A stretch of 64,000 bases of DNA from Mycoplana azooxidifex (GTDB lineage Bacteria > Pseudomonadota > Alphaproteobacteria > Rhizobiales > Rhizobiaceae). The translations under genes were made by a program, and so were the position numbers. Numbering within the stretch: the first letter of the stretch is position 1; each line of letters starts with the position of its first letter. A model generated the notes under the pieces. It searched no databases. It saw nothing but the letters and a program-made list of their open reading frames with translations, and was not told where the DNA came from. Of this stretch, positions 56,249 through 64,000 are shown piece after piece. Where the stretch lies: assembly GCF_014196765.1 (NCBI RefSeq), contig NZ_JACIEE010000006.1, positions 403,881 through 467,880 on the forward strand, given 5' to 3'.

Positions 56249-56401
56249 ATGACGAGGAAAGCCCCATTCAACGAGCAGTTTCAGCCGCTGCTGGAGCCAG
56301 CAGACAATATGGACAAGGCTGTCCATGCGCTCGAATACATCGCGTATCAGATGTATAAAATACGCGAAGTCCTTGAGAAAAGTGGCACTCCCTCCTCCTG
56401 A
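56249..56401 (+). CDS. 50-residue hypothetical protein
   Basis: A very small frame with a good ribosome site (GATAGGAGTGCACG). The product is an amphipathic helical peptide: FNEQFQPLLEPADNMDKAVH, ALEYIAYQMYKIREVLEKSG. The heptad-like pattern suggests a coiled coil or partner-binding helix. I do not recognise a family. It lies alone between the TspO gene and another micro-ORF. Confidence 0.5.
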   Translation: MTRKAPFNEQFQPLLEPADNMDKAVHALEYIAYQMYKIREVLEKSGTPSS

Positions 56402-56426
56402 CTGCGTGTCGCCTTATAATTGCGGA

Positions 56427-56516
56427 TTAGGCCATCAAGAGCCAAACGATCCCCTGCGCCAAAACCCCTAGCGTTGCCAGGATCAAAATCGCTTCGATAA
56501 TCATCGCATTTCGCAT
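56427..56516 (-). CDS. 29-residue single-helix membrane peptide
   Basis: ATG at 56516 with TTGAGGAAC seven bases upstream. The product is MRNAMIIEAI followed by LILATLGVLAQGIVWLLMA: a short polar start and one long hydrophobic helix, the shape of small regulatory or toxin-like membrane peptides. It is convergent with the 50-residue frame, 25 bp away. Evidence is the ribosome site and the clean hydrophobic profile only. Confidence 0.4.
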   Translation of the reverse strand: MRNAMIIEAILILATLGVLAQGIVWLLMA

Positions 56517-56757
56517 GATCGTTCCTCAATCGATCGCGAGGAACTGGCGTTGGACTGAAAAGTTCCAACGAATCGTTAGGCTCTAACCTCTGCTTGCGGC
56601 TTATATTCCGCTCACAATCCAACGTGGCGAAAGCCTCCTTTAAGGCGGCAGATTTCACCCAATGTCGTAATTATGAGCGCGCAGAAACCATGACATGATC
56701 GCTTCACGGTGATCACGTTGCGTAAGTCGTACTTCCTCGAAACGAAGGACAGCGACA

Positions 56758-57345
56758 ATGTTTCTGAGTAGCCTGGCACGCAGCCTGAAAGGCCGCGCCA
56801 ACGATTTGTGGCTGAACATCGGGACAGCGGGGACCGCGCCTGCGGAATCGGTCGGACATGTATACTATGCAACGATCAGCTATCGCTGCATTCGGTCACT
56901 ATTGGACAGTCTGGATCTATCCCATGACGATCGTTTTGTTGACGTCGGCTGCGGCAAAGGACGTGTAGTCTGTCTTGCCGCCAGGCATCGCCTCTCCCGA
57001 GTTACCGGTGTCGAGTATTCGACAACGCTAGCGAATGAAGCGAAACGGAACTCCGAAAGAATGCGAGGAAGGAAATCGCCTGTTCAGATCCATTGTAAGC
57101 CAGCAGAAGACTTCGACTATTCTGATTCTTCCGTCCTTTACTTCTTCAACCCCTTCGAAGCACCGCTGCTAGACAGCGTTCTGCAAAAAGCTCGCGCCGA
57201 TAGACGGGACAGGCCTCTTCGCATGGCCTTCGTGATGGAATCCCCCGCTCAAAGAGATGTATTCGCCCGCCACACGTGGCTCTCGTGTTACAACCGCTTC
57301 GAAGACATCGACCACCACTTGGTCGCCTTCTATCGCAACAGTTGA
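56758..57345 (+). CDS. Class I SAM-dependent methyltransferase
   Basis: A 195-residue Rossmann-fold methyltransferase. Motif I is DDRFVDVGCGKGRVVCLAAR (about 61-80), motif II RVTGVEYSTTLANEAKRNSE, motif III IHCKPAEDFDYSDSSVLYFF, with NPFE (about 130) in the place of the usual post-motif. Substrate unknown. It stands alone, with a gap of about 220 bp to the LysR gene that holds no gene. Codon use is less GC-biased than in the core genes. Confidence 0.85.
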   Translation: MFLSSLARSLKGRANDLWLNIGTAGTAPAESVGHVYYATISYRCIRSLLDSLDLSHDDRFVDVGCGKGRVVCLAARHRLSRVTGVEYSTTLANEAKRNSERMRGRKSPVQIHCKPAEDFDYSDSSVLYFFNPFEAPLLDSVLQKARADRRDRPLRMAFVMESPAQRDVFARHTWLSCYNRFEDIDHHLVAFYRNS

Positions 57346-57567
57346 CGATCCTGCTAGATCCTGCGCCGGAACTCTTCTGTTTTTTAGAAGTTTCTCCATC
57401 GAGGGGATGGAGGATTTTGACACCTCACTCCCGACAGAGAGATGCCCCGCCTGGGGCTTTCGGTAAGCGGTGTTGCGCTCGCACCTTGACTGAGATTTGA
57501 GTTTCGATGCTTTGAACCTCAGCGTCGATGAGCGCGGTAACTCTAGGTCATTATCGACGTGGTCATG

Positions 57568-58455
57568 TCAGCCAGCCAGTGCCAATCCTCCCTGACGACC
57601 GATGTCCCTCTCAATTTCTCTGAGCAAGCTATCGAGTGCTGGATTTCTCGACTTGCGAGCCCGCCGGATAACGTATTCTAAGGACGGAGGCAGAGGCAGG
57701 CGGTCGGTCATTATCTGCATCTCCCCTCGGATATGGCGGTCACTCAGCAACGCTACGCCCATTGTCGCGTTGACGGCGGACACAATCCCGGCCGCGCTTG
57801 AGCACTCGAACACGGTTTCGAGAGTTGAGTTCTCCTGGCCAACGTCGAGTGCCCATTGTCGATAGAAGCATTCATCGTCGAACGACAAAAAAGGTATCGG
57901 TTCATCCTCCCGGATCAGCAACTCTGGATGCTTCACCCAGTGAAGGCCCTCTCTGTACAGGACCACGTCGTTCGGTCGCACCTCGTGGCTGAAGACCTGG
58001 ACGATTGCAGCATCAAGTTCTCCGCGCTCCAGCATGGCGCGGAGAACCAAGCTCATGCGGACCTTGGTTCGGACCGCGACATTTGGGTGAAGCCGCTTGA
58101 AGCGGCCAAAAATGCGAGCGAGATCAGTACATGCAGTGTCTTCGGTGAGCCCCAATAGAAGTCTCCCCGCGAGTGGTGTCTTGGACAGACTTATCAGCGC
58201 CTCGTCATGCAGCCCAAGGATGCGGCCAGCGTAGTCCAGCAGGTCTTCGCCAGCGGCTGTGAACATCGGTCCTCCCGACCTCCGTCCGAGCAGCTCGCAA
58301 TCTAGGCTAACCTCAAGTCTTTTGATCTTGTGGCTCACCGCTGATTGGGAGAGACCGAGTGCGGCGGATGCTTTCGTAATCCCGCCATGTTGGCGGATTG
58401 CGCAGAGCGCCCGCAAAGCGTCGATTTCGAGGCGGCGACTGTTCAGCTCGTTCAT
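57568..58455 (-). CDS. LysR family transcriptional regulator
   Basis: A 295-residue regulator. IDALRALCAIRQHGGITKAS, AALGLSQSAVSHKIKRLEVS form the winged HTH; SLDCELLGRR the wing end; the co-inducer domain follows (RLLLGLTEDTACTDLARIFG, GELDAAIVQVFSHEVRPNDV). It is divergent from a DMT exporter and probably controls it through the TGTCAT-type sites between them. Confidence 0.9.
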   Translation of the reverse strand: MNELNSRRLEIDALRALCAIRQHGGITKASAALGLSQSAVSHKIKRLEVSLDCELLGRRSGGPMFTAAGEDLLDYAGRILGLHDEALISLSKTPLAGRLLLGLTEDTACTDLARIFGRFKRLHPNVAVRTKVRMSLVLRAMLERGELDAAIVQVFSHEVRPNDVVLYREGLHWVKHPELLIREDEPIPFLSFDDECFYRQWALDVGQENSTLETVFECSSAAGIVSAVNATMGVALLSDRHIRGEMQIMTDRLPLPPSLEYVIRRARKSRNPALDSLLREIERDIGRQGGLALAG

Positions 58456-58509
58456 GGCCGTATCCGTTTTATTGTCCGTGGAACGAGCCTACCACGAACC
58501 TTGCAAATC

Positions 58510-58555
58510 ATGACAGAGATTCAAAAAATGTCATGCGTCCATCGATATTTGTCAT
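58510..58555. promoter_or_regulatory. Candidate LysR operator: ATGACA-N13-TGTCAT plus a third half-site
   Basis: ATGACA (58510-58515) and TGTCAT (58529-58534) form a perfect inverted repeat; a further TGTCAT lies at 58550-58555, 21 bp (two turns) on. The pair contains the T-N11-A form expected for LysR binding. The site lies in the 158-bp divergent gap, 55 bp from the LysR start and about 60 bp from the exporter start. Confidence 0.55.
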
Positions 58556-58613
58556 GTGCGATTTCTGCGCTTTCCCCGTACCGGTAGATCGTGTTCCTCG
58601 CGATAGAGCCCCA

Positions 58614-59510
58614 ATGACCGACACCTCTCTACGTTCCGTCTCTGCCAGTCGCCATCCACTGTTATGGCCATTGCTCGCAACGCTTCTCATCATCGGATGG
58701 AGTTCCGGGTTTGTCGGTATTCGATATGCCAACCAGGAGGCGAGCGTCATGCTTCTGCTCTTCTGGCGGACTTTGCTCTCGGGTTTGATCCTCCTGCCCT
58801 TCGCGTTGGCCATCGGACCCAGGATATCGATGCGTGCGGTCAGGGAGCAGGCGCTATTCGGCATCATGGCGGTCTTCCTTTATCTGGGAGGCTTCGCGCT
58901 TGCCATAGAGCAGAAAGTGCCAACCGGGTTGGTCGCGCTTATCGCCGACCTTCTTCCGCTCGCCATAGCCGCCCTTTCCCAGCCCGTCCTCGGTGAGCGG
59001 CTGACGCAACGGCAATGGCTGGGCACCGCGATTGCCGTCGTCGGCGTCTTGATCGTATCCTTCGACAGCCTCGGTTTCGGCACCGCTCCGATCTGGGCAT
59101 ACTGTCTGACGGTCGGTTCGATGCTGGTGTTCGCCGTCGCCTCGGTCCTGCATAGGAGACGCAAGACTCAACACATGCCGGTCCACCAGAGCCTTTGCAT
59201 CCAGACGCTGATGGGGTCGGTTCTCTTCGGCCTGTGCGCATTGACGCAGGGCAGCCTTGCTCCACCGATGACCCGAGACTTTGCCATCGGGATGGTCTGG
59301 CTAGTCCTGATCGCAACGTTCCTAGCGTATGCGGTCTACTATACCAGTCTTCGACTGTTCCCGGTTGCCAAGGTGAGCGCCGCCATCTACCTCAGCCCAC
59401 CCGTGACAATGCTATGGGCCTGGATGTTGTTCTCGGAGCCTCTGACCGTCGCGATGTTCGCCGGGCTGGCGGTGACCTTGGCTGGCGTATGGCTGACCTC
59501 ACGGGGCTGA
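58614..59510 (+). CDS. DMT superfamily (EamA) exporter
   Basis: A 298-residue inner-membrane protein with ten helices in two EamA repeats: LLATLLIIGWSSGFVGIRYA, LVALIADLLPLAIAALSQPV and, in the second half, AIYLSPPVTMLWAWMLFSEP. Typical of RhaT/YdcZ-like exporters of amino acids or other metabolites. The ATG at 58614 is used since homology begins with HPLLWPLL soon after; the upstream frame has none. Probably regulated by the divergent LysR protein. Confidence 0.88.
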   Translation: MTDTSLRSVSASRHPLLWPLLATLLIIGWSSGFVGIRYANQEASVMLLLFWRTLLSGLILLPFALAIGPRISMRAVREQALFGIMAVFLYLGGFALAIEQKVPTGLVALIADLLPLAIAALSQPVLGERLTQRQWLGTAIAVVGVLIVSFDSLGFGTAPIWAYCLTVGSMLVFAVASVLHRRRKTQHMPVHQSLCIQTLMGSVLFGLCALTQGSLAPPMTRDFAIGMVWLVLIATFLAYAVYYTSLRLFPVAKVSAAIYLSPPVTMLWAWMLFSEPLTVAMFAGLAVTLAGVWLTSRG

Positions 59511-59580
59511 CCATTGCGCAATCGGCGGCTACAATGCATTGGAAGAACATTGGTGGGCCTATCGCTGTCCCTGACAAACG

Positions 59581-60075
59581 TTACGCGGCCTGATGATTCC
59601 AGGGAAGCAGATCATCGATCTGGCTCTGCTTATGCCCTCTGACGATGGCTGAGAGCGTGCGGGTCAGGTAGACTTGTGGGTCGACGGCATTGAGTTTGCA
59701 AGTTTCGATCAGCGAGGCGATAGTCGCCCAGTTCTCGGCCCCGGCATCGTGCCCGGCAAAGAGTGCGTTCTTCCGATTGAGGGCTATCGCCCGGATGGTC
59801 CGCTCGACGCTATTGTTGTCGATCTCGATGCGGCCATCGGTCAGGAAGAGCTTCAGGCCATCCCAGTATTTGGCGATGTAGCCCAAGGCGTCGCCGAGCG
59901 GTGACTTCGTCGCGACACGGGCACGGTGATGGACGAGCCAGGCCTGCATGTCGGCGACGAGCGGCGCAGACCGTTCCTGTCGTCCGGCAAGTCGAGCCTC
60001 TGGATCGAGGCCACGCAGTTCGCCCTCGATCCGATAAAGTTCACCGATCCGCTTGACGCCGTCCTCCGCGACTGG
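59581..60075 (-). pseudogene. IS66-type transposase, C-terminal remnant
   Basis: About 164 residues of the C-terminal part of an IS66 transposase: VKRIGELYRIEGELRGLDPE, LGDALGYIAKYWDGLKLFLT, DGRIEIDNNSVERTIRAIAL, NRKNALFAGHDAGAENWATI and the terminal DDLLPWNHQAA. IDNNSVER carries the last catalytic Glu. The full protein has about 500-550 residues, so the N-terminal two-thirds (DDE core start, zinc finger) are lost; frame without homology continues to about 60140 and probably marks the junction. No IS66 ORF A/B genes or clear terminal repeats are left. Confidence 0.88.
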
Positions 60076-60194
60076 ACGGAGGTTCCAGTTTGGGACCGTG
60101 AACGGCTGTAGCCATTCGCCGATTGAAGGATTTGTAAGACGTAACCTTGTATAAGGAAGCTCGGCTGTTCGCGTTTTCAGTTAGAGTTGATTTT

Positions 60195-62327
60195 ATGTCT
60201 TCTACAAACGTAACCGACCCGTCCCGCCGCGTGCGTTGGAGCTTGGCGGCAAAGGTATTTACGACGCTTATGCTGCTGGGGGCGATTGCGGTGCTGGTAA
60301 CCGGTGTGCTGGGTTACTTCCGCGCCCGCGACGCTCTCGAAAGGGCAGTCTTCGACCAGCTTACGGCCACCCGCCAGGCCAAATCGCGCCAGGTCGAAGA
60401 CTACTTCCGCAGGATCGAGGCTGAGCTGCGGCTCCTTGCCACTTCCAAGATGGTGGTCGACGCAACACGAACATTCCGGATTGCAGTCGACGAGCTTGAC
60501 CGCGCAGCGACGTCGTCCGAGTTGCACCAGAAGGTCAGCAACTGGTACACACAGAACGTCATCCCCGACGTTGAGCGCGTTCTAGGCCGAGAGCCGAATT
60601 TGGCCGACTACCTGCCGGTCGGCGCCGCGCCCTACTATCTCCAATACAATTACATCGTCGCCAATCCGCACCCCGTGGAGCGGCGCCAGCTTCTCGACGA
60701 TGCCGGTGATGGAAGCGACTACAGCAGACTTCACGCTCTGTATCATCCATCGATGCGGGCCGCAGCCGCAACGGTCGGGTTCTTCGACCTCATGGTAGCC
60801 GACCCCAAGTCAGGTCGCCTCATCTACACGGTGGAGAAGGAAGTGGATTTCGCCACGTCCCTCCAAATCGGTCCATATCGCCGTTCCAACGTCGCCGCTG
60901 CCGTGGCCCGCTGTGCCGTAGCTCCCGACCGCTCGGCCGTCTGCCTGGAGGATTTCGCCTCGTATGCACCGTCAGGCGGGGCGCCAATCGCGTTCATGGC
61001 ATCGCCGGTGATTGACCAGGGCGTCGTCATCGGAGTGCTCGTCGCGCAATTGTCGAACGAGGAGATCGACAACGTTGTCACCGGCGGTCGTCGCTGGCGG
61101 CAGGAGGGATTTGGCGACACGGGCGAAGCCTATCTCGTCGGGCCAGATCACCTGGTCCGCTCGGGCCCAAGGGCTTTCTATGAGAATCACGAGAACTACT
61201 ATGCAGAACTGAAAATTGCCGGCACCTCGGACGAGGAGATAGAGGCCATCCAGCGCTATGGGACGCCAGTGCTGCATCAGCGCATCGACACCAAGGCCAC
61301 ACAGGCAGCCCTCGCTGGGGTCGAGGGTACGGGCAAGATTGTCGGCTACCGTGGGGTGCCGACACTGGCTTCTTGGGGACGGCTCGAGATCCCCGGGGTC
61401 AAATGGGCCTTGGTCGCCAAGATCGACAGCGCTGAGGCGTTCGCGCCGATCTACCAACTGCGCAACGATTTACTGGTCGTCGGAGGATTGGCGCTGCTGG
61501 TGATGGCAGCAACCGCCGCTTGGCTTTCGAAAGCGCTCCTTGGGCCGCTGCGTGAGCTCACTGCCGGGGTAAAACGCTTCGCAGCCGGCGACTACGGTGC
61601 CAGCGTGCCGGTCCGTACGCACGACGAGATAGGCCAGCTCTGCTCGGCCTTCAACGGCATGGTTGAGGATTTGCGCGAAAAGAGTGTCGTTATCGAGAAC
61701 AAGAACCGCGAGAATGAGCAGTTGCTGCTGAACGTCCTGCCAGCGCCGATTGCCAATCGCCTGCGCGGTGGCGAGGCCGGGATTGCCGACGGCTTTGCTG
61801 AGGTCACGGTCGCTTTCGCCGACATTGTTGGCTTCACGGCTCTGACTTCGGAAATGCCGCCGCAGGAGGTTGTAACGTTTCTCAACGGGCTGTTCTCGCG
61901 TTTCGATGCCGCCGCCCAGGACCTCGGTATCGAGAAGATCAAGACATTGGGCGATGCCTATATGGCAGTGTGCGGCCTGCCCGAGCCAGTGGCCAACCAC
62001 GCCGAACGCATGGTGCGTATGGCCATCCGCATGGTCCACATCGCCCGTGAGCATGCCATGGAGCACAATATCGAGATGAAGATTAGAGTCGGCGTCAACA
62101 CAGGCCCAGTCGTCGCCGGCGTTATTGGGAAGAGTAAGTATATTTATGACTTGTGGGGCGACACAGTAAACCTAGCGAGCAGGATGGAATCGGGAGGGGT
62201 CCCCGACTCTGTTCAGGTGACGCGCCCGGTCTATGACCAGCTCAAGGGACAGTTCGCCTTCGAGCCGCGCGGCCCAATTGAAGTCAAGGGCAAAGGTAAA
62301 GTTGAGGCGTGGCTCTTGAGATTGTAG
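60195..62327 (+). CDS. Membrane adenylate cyclase (Cache-HAMP-class III cyclase)
   Basis: A 710-residue sensor enzyme. One helix at about 20-40 (VFTTLMLLGAIAVLVTGVLG), a periplasmic Cache-type sensor domain (to about 430; GFFDLMVADPKSGRLIYTVE, GFGDTGEAYLVGPDHLVRSG), a second helix (LLVVGGLALLVMAATAAWL), a HAMP domain (LGPLRELTAGVKRFAAGDYG) and a class III catalytic domain with VAFADIVGFTALTSEM (metal Asp), IEKIKTLGDAYMAVCGLP and YDLWGDTVNLASRM. The Lys and Asp at the purine-recognition positions favour ATP, hence cAMP. The signal is unknown. ATG at 60195 is preferred over an in-frame TTG at 60147. Confidence 0.92.
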   Translation: MSSTNVTDPSRRVRWSLAAKVFTTLMLLGAIAVLVTGVLGYFRARDALERAVFDQLTATRQAKSRQVEDYFRRIEAELRLLATSKMVVDATRTFRIAVDELDRAATSSELHQKVSNWYTQNVIPDVERVLGREPNLADYLPVGAAPYYLQYNYIVANPHPVERRQLLDDAGDGSDYSRLHALYHPSMRAAAATVGFFDLMVADPKSGRLIYTVEKEVDFATSLQIGPYRRSNVAAAVARCAVAPDRSAVCLEDFASYAPSGGAPIAFMASPVIDQGVVIGVLVAQLSNEEIDNVVTGGRRWRQEGFGDTGEAYLVGPDHLVRSGPRAFYENHENYYAELKIAGTSDEEIEAIQRYGTPVLHQRIDTKATQAALAGVEGTGKIVGYRGVPTLASWGRLEIPGVKWALVAKIDSAEAFAPIYQLRNDLLVVGGLALLVMAATAAWLSKALLGPLRELTAGVKRFAAGDYGASVPVRTHDEIGQLCSAFNGMVEDLREKSVVIENKNRENEQLLLNVLPAPIANRLRGGEAGIADGFAEVTVAFADIVGFTALTSEMPPQEVVTFLNGLFSRFDAAAQDLGIEKIKTLGDAYMAVCGLPEPVANHAERMVRMAIRMVHIAREHAMEHNIEMKIRVGVNTGPVVAGVIGKSKYIYDLWGDTVNLASRMESGGVPDSVQVTRPVYDQLKGQFAFEPRGPIEVKGKGKVEAWLLRL

Positions 62328-62748
62328 GGCGGGGGCTTCTGTACGCTCGGTTCTATACCGTAGCGGCAAAGCGCAAGGGCTCTGCCAGCGCGGCACAAAA
62401 CGCGGGTTTGGCCCAAAGCATCCACAATCGCCACATCCATTTCGGCGGCCTCGCCAAACCAATTGTCAGTGCAAGAGCTGATCGTCGAACCGCAGCGTTA
62501 GACCGTGCGACCGGGGATACGAAGGATTTCAAAGTTCGGCATGTCGATCATGTCCGCGACTCGCTCGAAGCCTCTTTGATTGAGTTCCGCCACAAGCCCG
62601 GGCTTTGGCCCAATGTCTGAAATTTTCGCGTTAAGATTCGCCATGGGGGAGTTGAACACAAGGGGCCGGGCGCACCAACCCAAAGCCCTGCCACTCAGGT
62701 GCCCGTCGAGCCGCTTGACTCCTCGCCGCGCCATGGCAGGTTGCGCCG
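62328..62748. other. Gap with one possible micro-ORF
   Basis: About 420 bp after the cyclase gene. On the minus strand 62498-62644 encodes a possible 48-residue peptide (ISDIGPKPGLVAELNQRGFE, then VADMIDMPNFEILRIPG) that recalls a helix-hairpin-helix or alpha-CTD-like fold, but it has no ribosome site. Nothing else is convincing. Confidence 0.3.
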
Positions 62749-63078
62749 ATGACTACCGACTCCGTTTCCCACCCGCCGCGCTGCCCGAACTGTGGGGCAG
62801 ACTATTACGAGCCGGCTCCGTTTGGGTCTGAGGCGCCCGGAAGTGCGTCCTGCTTAGTTTGTGGCCGAGCAGCGCCGCCGGCCAACTGGGGGCCGTCACA
62901 AAGATCGGATAGACCAGAATGCTCCAGCGATGGAAAAGGAACCGGCCATGACGCCCGCCCGCTTCACCGAATGCCTGCTACACATCCGATGGACGCCCAT
63001 CAATCTGGCGTCGGCGCTTCAATGCCACCTGTCATGGGTGGAAGCGCTAGAGGCTGGAAACGAGGAAATTCCGGCTGA
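62749..63078 (+). CDS. Possible zinc-ribbon protein overlapping the next gene
   Basis: An open frame of 109 codons beginning with two CxxC pairs (PPRCPNCGADYYEP and ASCLVCGRAAPP), a zinc-ribbon pattern in the first 45 residues. The second half is arginine- and serine-rich and overlaps the HTH gene by 130 bp in another frame, so the real protein may be shorter through a frameshift, or the frame may be partly decayed. No function proposed. Confidence 0.35.
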   Translation: MTTDSVSHPPRCPNCGADYYEPAPFGSEAPGSASCLVCGRAAPPANWGPSQRSDRPECSSDGKGTGHDARPLHRMPATHPMDAHQSGVGASMPPVMGGSARGWKRGNSG

Positions 63079-63163
63079 TCTCGCCGCGTGGCTTGAAACA
63101 CTGGCGCAGGCGCATGAAGCTTTGCCACCACCAACTACCTATCGCGGAAAGATGTCAGAATGA
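62948..63163 (+). CDS. Small helix-turn-helix-like protein
   Basis: A 71-residue protein: TPARFTECLLHIRWTPINLA, SALQCHLSWVEALEAGNEEI, PADLAAWLETLAQAHEALPP. This is a XRE-like HTH of a type common in rhizobia as single small genes. AAAAGGAACCGGCC gives a ribosome site before the ATG at 62948; an ATG at 62930 is an alternative. The following micro-ORF overlaps its stop (ATGA). Confidence 0.65.
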   Translation: MTPARFTECLLHIRWTPINLASALQCHLSWVEALEAGNEEIPADLAAWLETLAQAHEALPPPTTYRGKMSE

Positions 63164-63261
63164 TCGATCGCCTCATCCTGGACGAAGAGGTAGACGAAGC
63201 GCTGGAGCGCGCGCGAAAGGTCTTCAGTTGGCCGCGCCAGGACGCCGTGCGGTGGAACTGA
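63160..63261 (+). CDS. 33-residue peptide coupled to the small HTH gene
   Basis: ATGA overlap with the HTH stop. The product IDRLILDEEVDEALERARKV, FSWPRQDAVRWN is an acidic amphipathic helix with a short tail. Coupling and composition suggest a real gene or the remaining head of a longer one. No family recognised. The 210 bp that follow hold no gene I can support. Confidence 0.4.
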   Translation: MIDRLILDEEVDEALERARKVFSWPRQDAVRWN

Positions 63262-63475
63262 CTGAACGGCCACCAAATATCTGCACGTGCGTGTCTTGGA
63301 CGAAGACAGCGAGACGGGGGAACGGCTTGAGCGGTGCTTTACCAGTTGTTCAGGATGTGAGTGCAGTTTTGTGCAAGGCGCGACTAGCGGCAATTTTCGG
63401 CTCAAAGCGGCGGAACGATCTAGTGGCCCGGCCGTTAAGCACCATCCGCGTCCACTGTTCCAAACGGATTATCAA

Positions 63476-63844
63476 ATGACCTCTGCGACAGTCGCCCTCT
63501 TGGTGGAAGACGAAGCGCTTATTCGGATGATGGTAGAAGATGTTCTCCTGGGCGAGAAAATCGAGTCCGTCTCGGTCGGCCGCGGGGACGCGGCGATCCA
63601 AAAACTCCAAGAAAATGCCGCACGATTTCACGTCATTATTACAGATATTCGTATGCCTGGAACGATAGACGGTTGGGGTGTAGGACGCGCTGCGAGAGAG
63701 CATTCACCAGATGCCGTGGTGATCTATATAACGGGCGACAGTGCCTCGGAATGGGCAGCTAACGGCGTCCCAAATAGCATTTTGCTGGAAAAGCCCTTCA
63801 CTGACGGTCAGCTTGTCAAGGCAATCAGAAGCTTAGTCCGCTAG
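63476..63844 (+). CDS. Single-domain response regulator (CheY-like receiver)
   Basis: A 122-residue receiver domain: TVALLVEDEALIRMMVEDVL (acidic pair), the phospho-acceptor Asp in VIITDIRMPGTIDGWGVGRA, the Thr/Ser in VIYITGDSAS and the Lys in ILLEKPFTDGQL. No output domain, so it works by protein contact, as in many rhizobial stand-alone receivers. The ATG at 63476 is chosen because the fold starts there; the open frame upstream encodes a Cys-rich stretch without homology. The last 156 bp of the window hold nothing I can identify. Confidence 0.9.
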   Translation: MTSATVALLVEDEALIRMMVEDVLLGEKIESVSVGRGDAAIQKLQENAARFHVIITDIRMPGTIDGWGVGRAAREHSPDAVVIYITGDSASEWAANGVPNSILLEKPFTDGQLVKAIRSLVR

Positions 63845-64000
63845 TCGGCACGGCCCTCTCGAAGACGGCAAATGAGTCAATTTTCGGCATGATTTATGAT
63901 GGAAGTGACCTGCCACTGAACTTTCATCCAAAGGCGATTAGAGTTTCGGCGTTTTTTGATACGCCAGTTGGCGCGGTGTGAGCAACCGGTGGCAACGCGA

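Overview
The window is 64 kb of GC-rich chromosomal DNA from an alphaproteobacterium, most likely a member of the Rhizobiaceae. This rests on gene content and order: a fused SecDF, the run clpP-clpX-lon-hupB, the run rplM-rpsI-(Lrp/phhA)-speB-argC-ctaA, ExoD, DUF982 and DUF2842 proteins, and the palindromic intergenic repeats typical of the group. The species cannot be fixed from sequence alone.

Layout. 1-4.8 kb: amino-acid metabolism and uptake (3' part of a HutD-like gene, aldo/keto reductase, basic amino acid binding protein, LysR regulator, FAD amine/amino acid oxidase). 4.8-14 kb: SecDF with a small membrane protein upstream, ExoD, and a YhaN/YhaO (SbcCD-like) DNA repair pair divergent from a MarR gene whose promoter predicts a leaderless mRNA. 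14.8-22.8 kb: a secreted phytase-like esterase behind a Pho box, then HU, Lon, ClpX and ClpP, all on the minus strand. 23-32.3 kb: gamma-glutamyltransferase, cytochrome P450, cupin, MetY, two CoA-binding paralogues, a DMT exporter, a YefM/YoeB toxin-antitoxin pair with its operator, and an enoyl-CoA hydratase/thioesterase divergent pair. 32.4-38.8 kb: ribosomal proteins L13/S9 with a clear promoter and leader, Lrp divergent from phenylalanine hydroxylase, agmatinase, ArgC, heme A synthase, DUF2842. 39-48.5 kb: an exopolysaccharide locus (CelD-like acyltransferase, Wzc-like co-polymerase with a degenerate Walker A, Wza-like lipoprotein, two GT4 glycosyltransferases, the priming phosphotransferase and a Wzy polymerase; no flippase in the window).

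From about 48.6 kb the sequence becomes accessory. An AT-richer stretch around tRNA-Pro(GGG) carries two unrecognised membrane proteins, one ending in a HEPN-like RNxxxH motif. A tRNA-Arg(UCU) follows, then a phage-like block (hypothetical protein, XRE-type repressor with two copies of a GATAC-N5-GTATC operator, a small acidic protein, a tyrosine integrase and a 41-residue membrane peptide coupled to it). Next come small envelope and stress genes (glycine-zipper lipoprotein, RlpA-like, DUF982, TspO), several very small ORFs, a methyltransferase, a LysR/DMT divergent pair with a candidate operator, an IS66 transposase remnant, a membrane adenylate cyclase, small regulators and a CheY-like receiver.

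I did not find a clearly complete novel system. The best candidates for something undescribed are the membrane-anchored HEPN-like gene and its membrane-protein neighbour around tRNA-Pro, and the start-stop-coupled micro-ORFs that follow the integrase and the small HTH gene.
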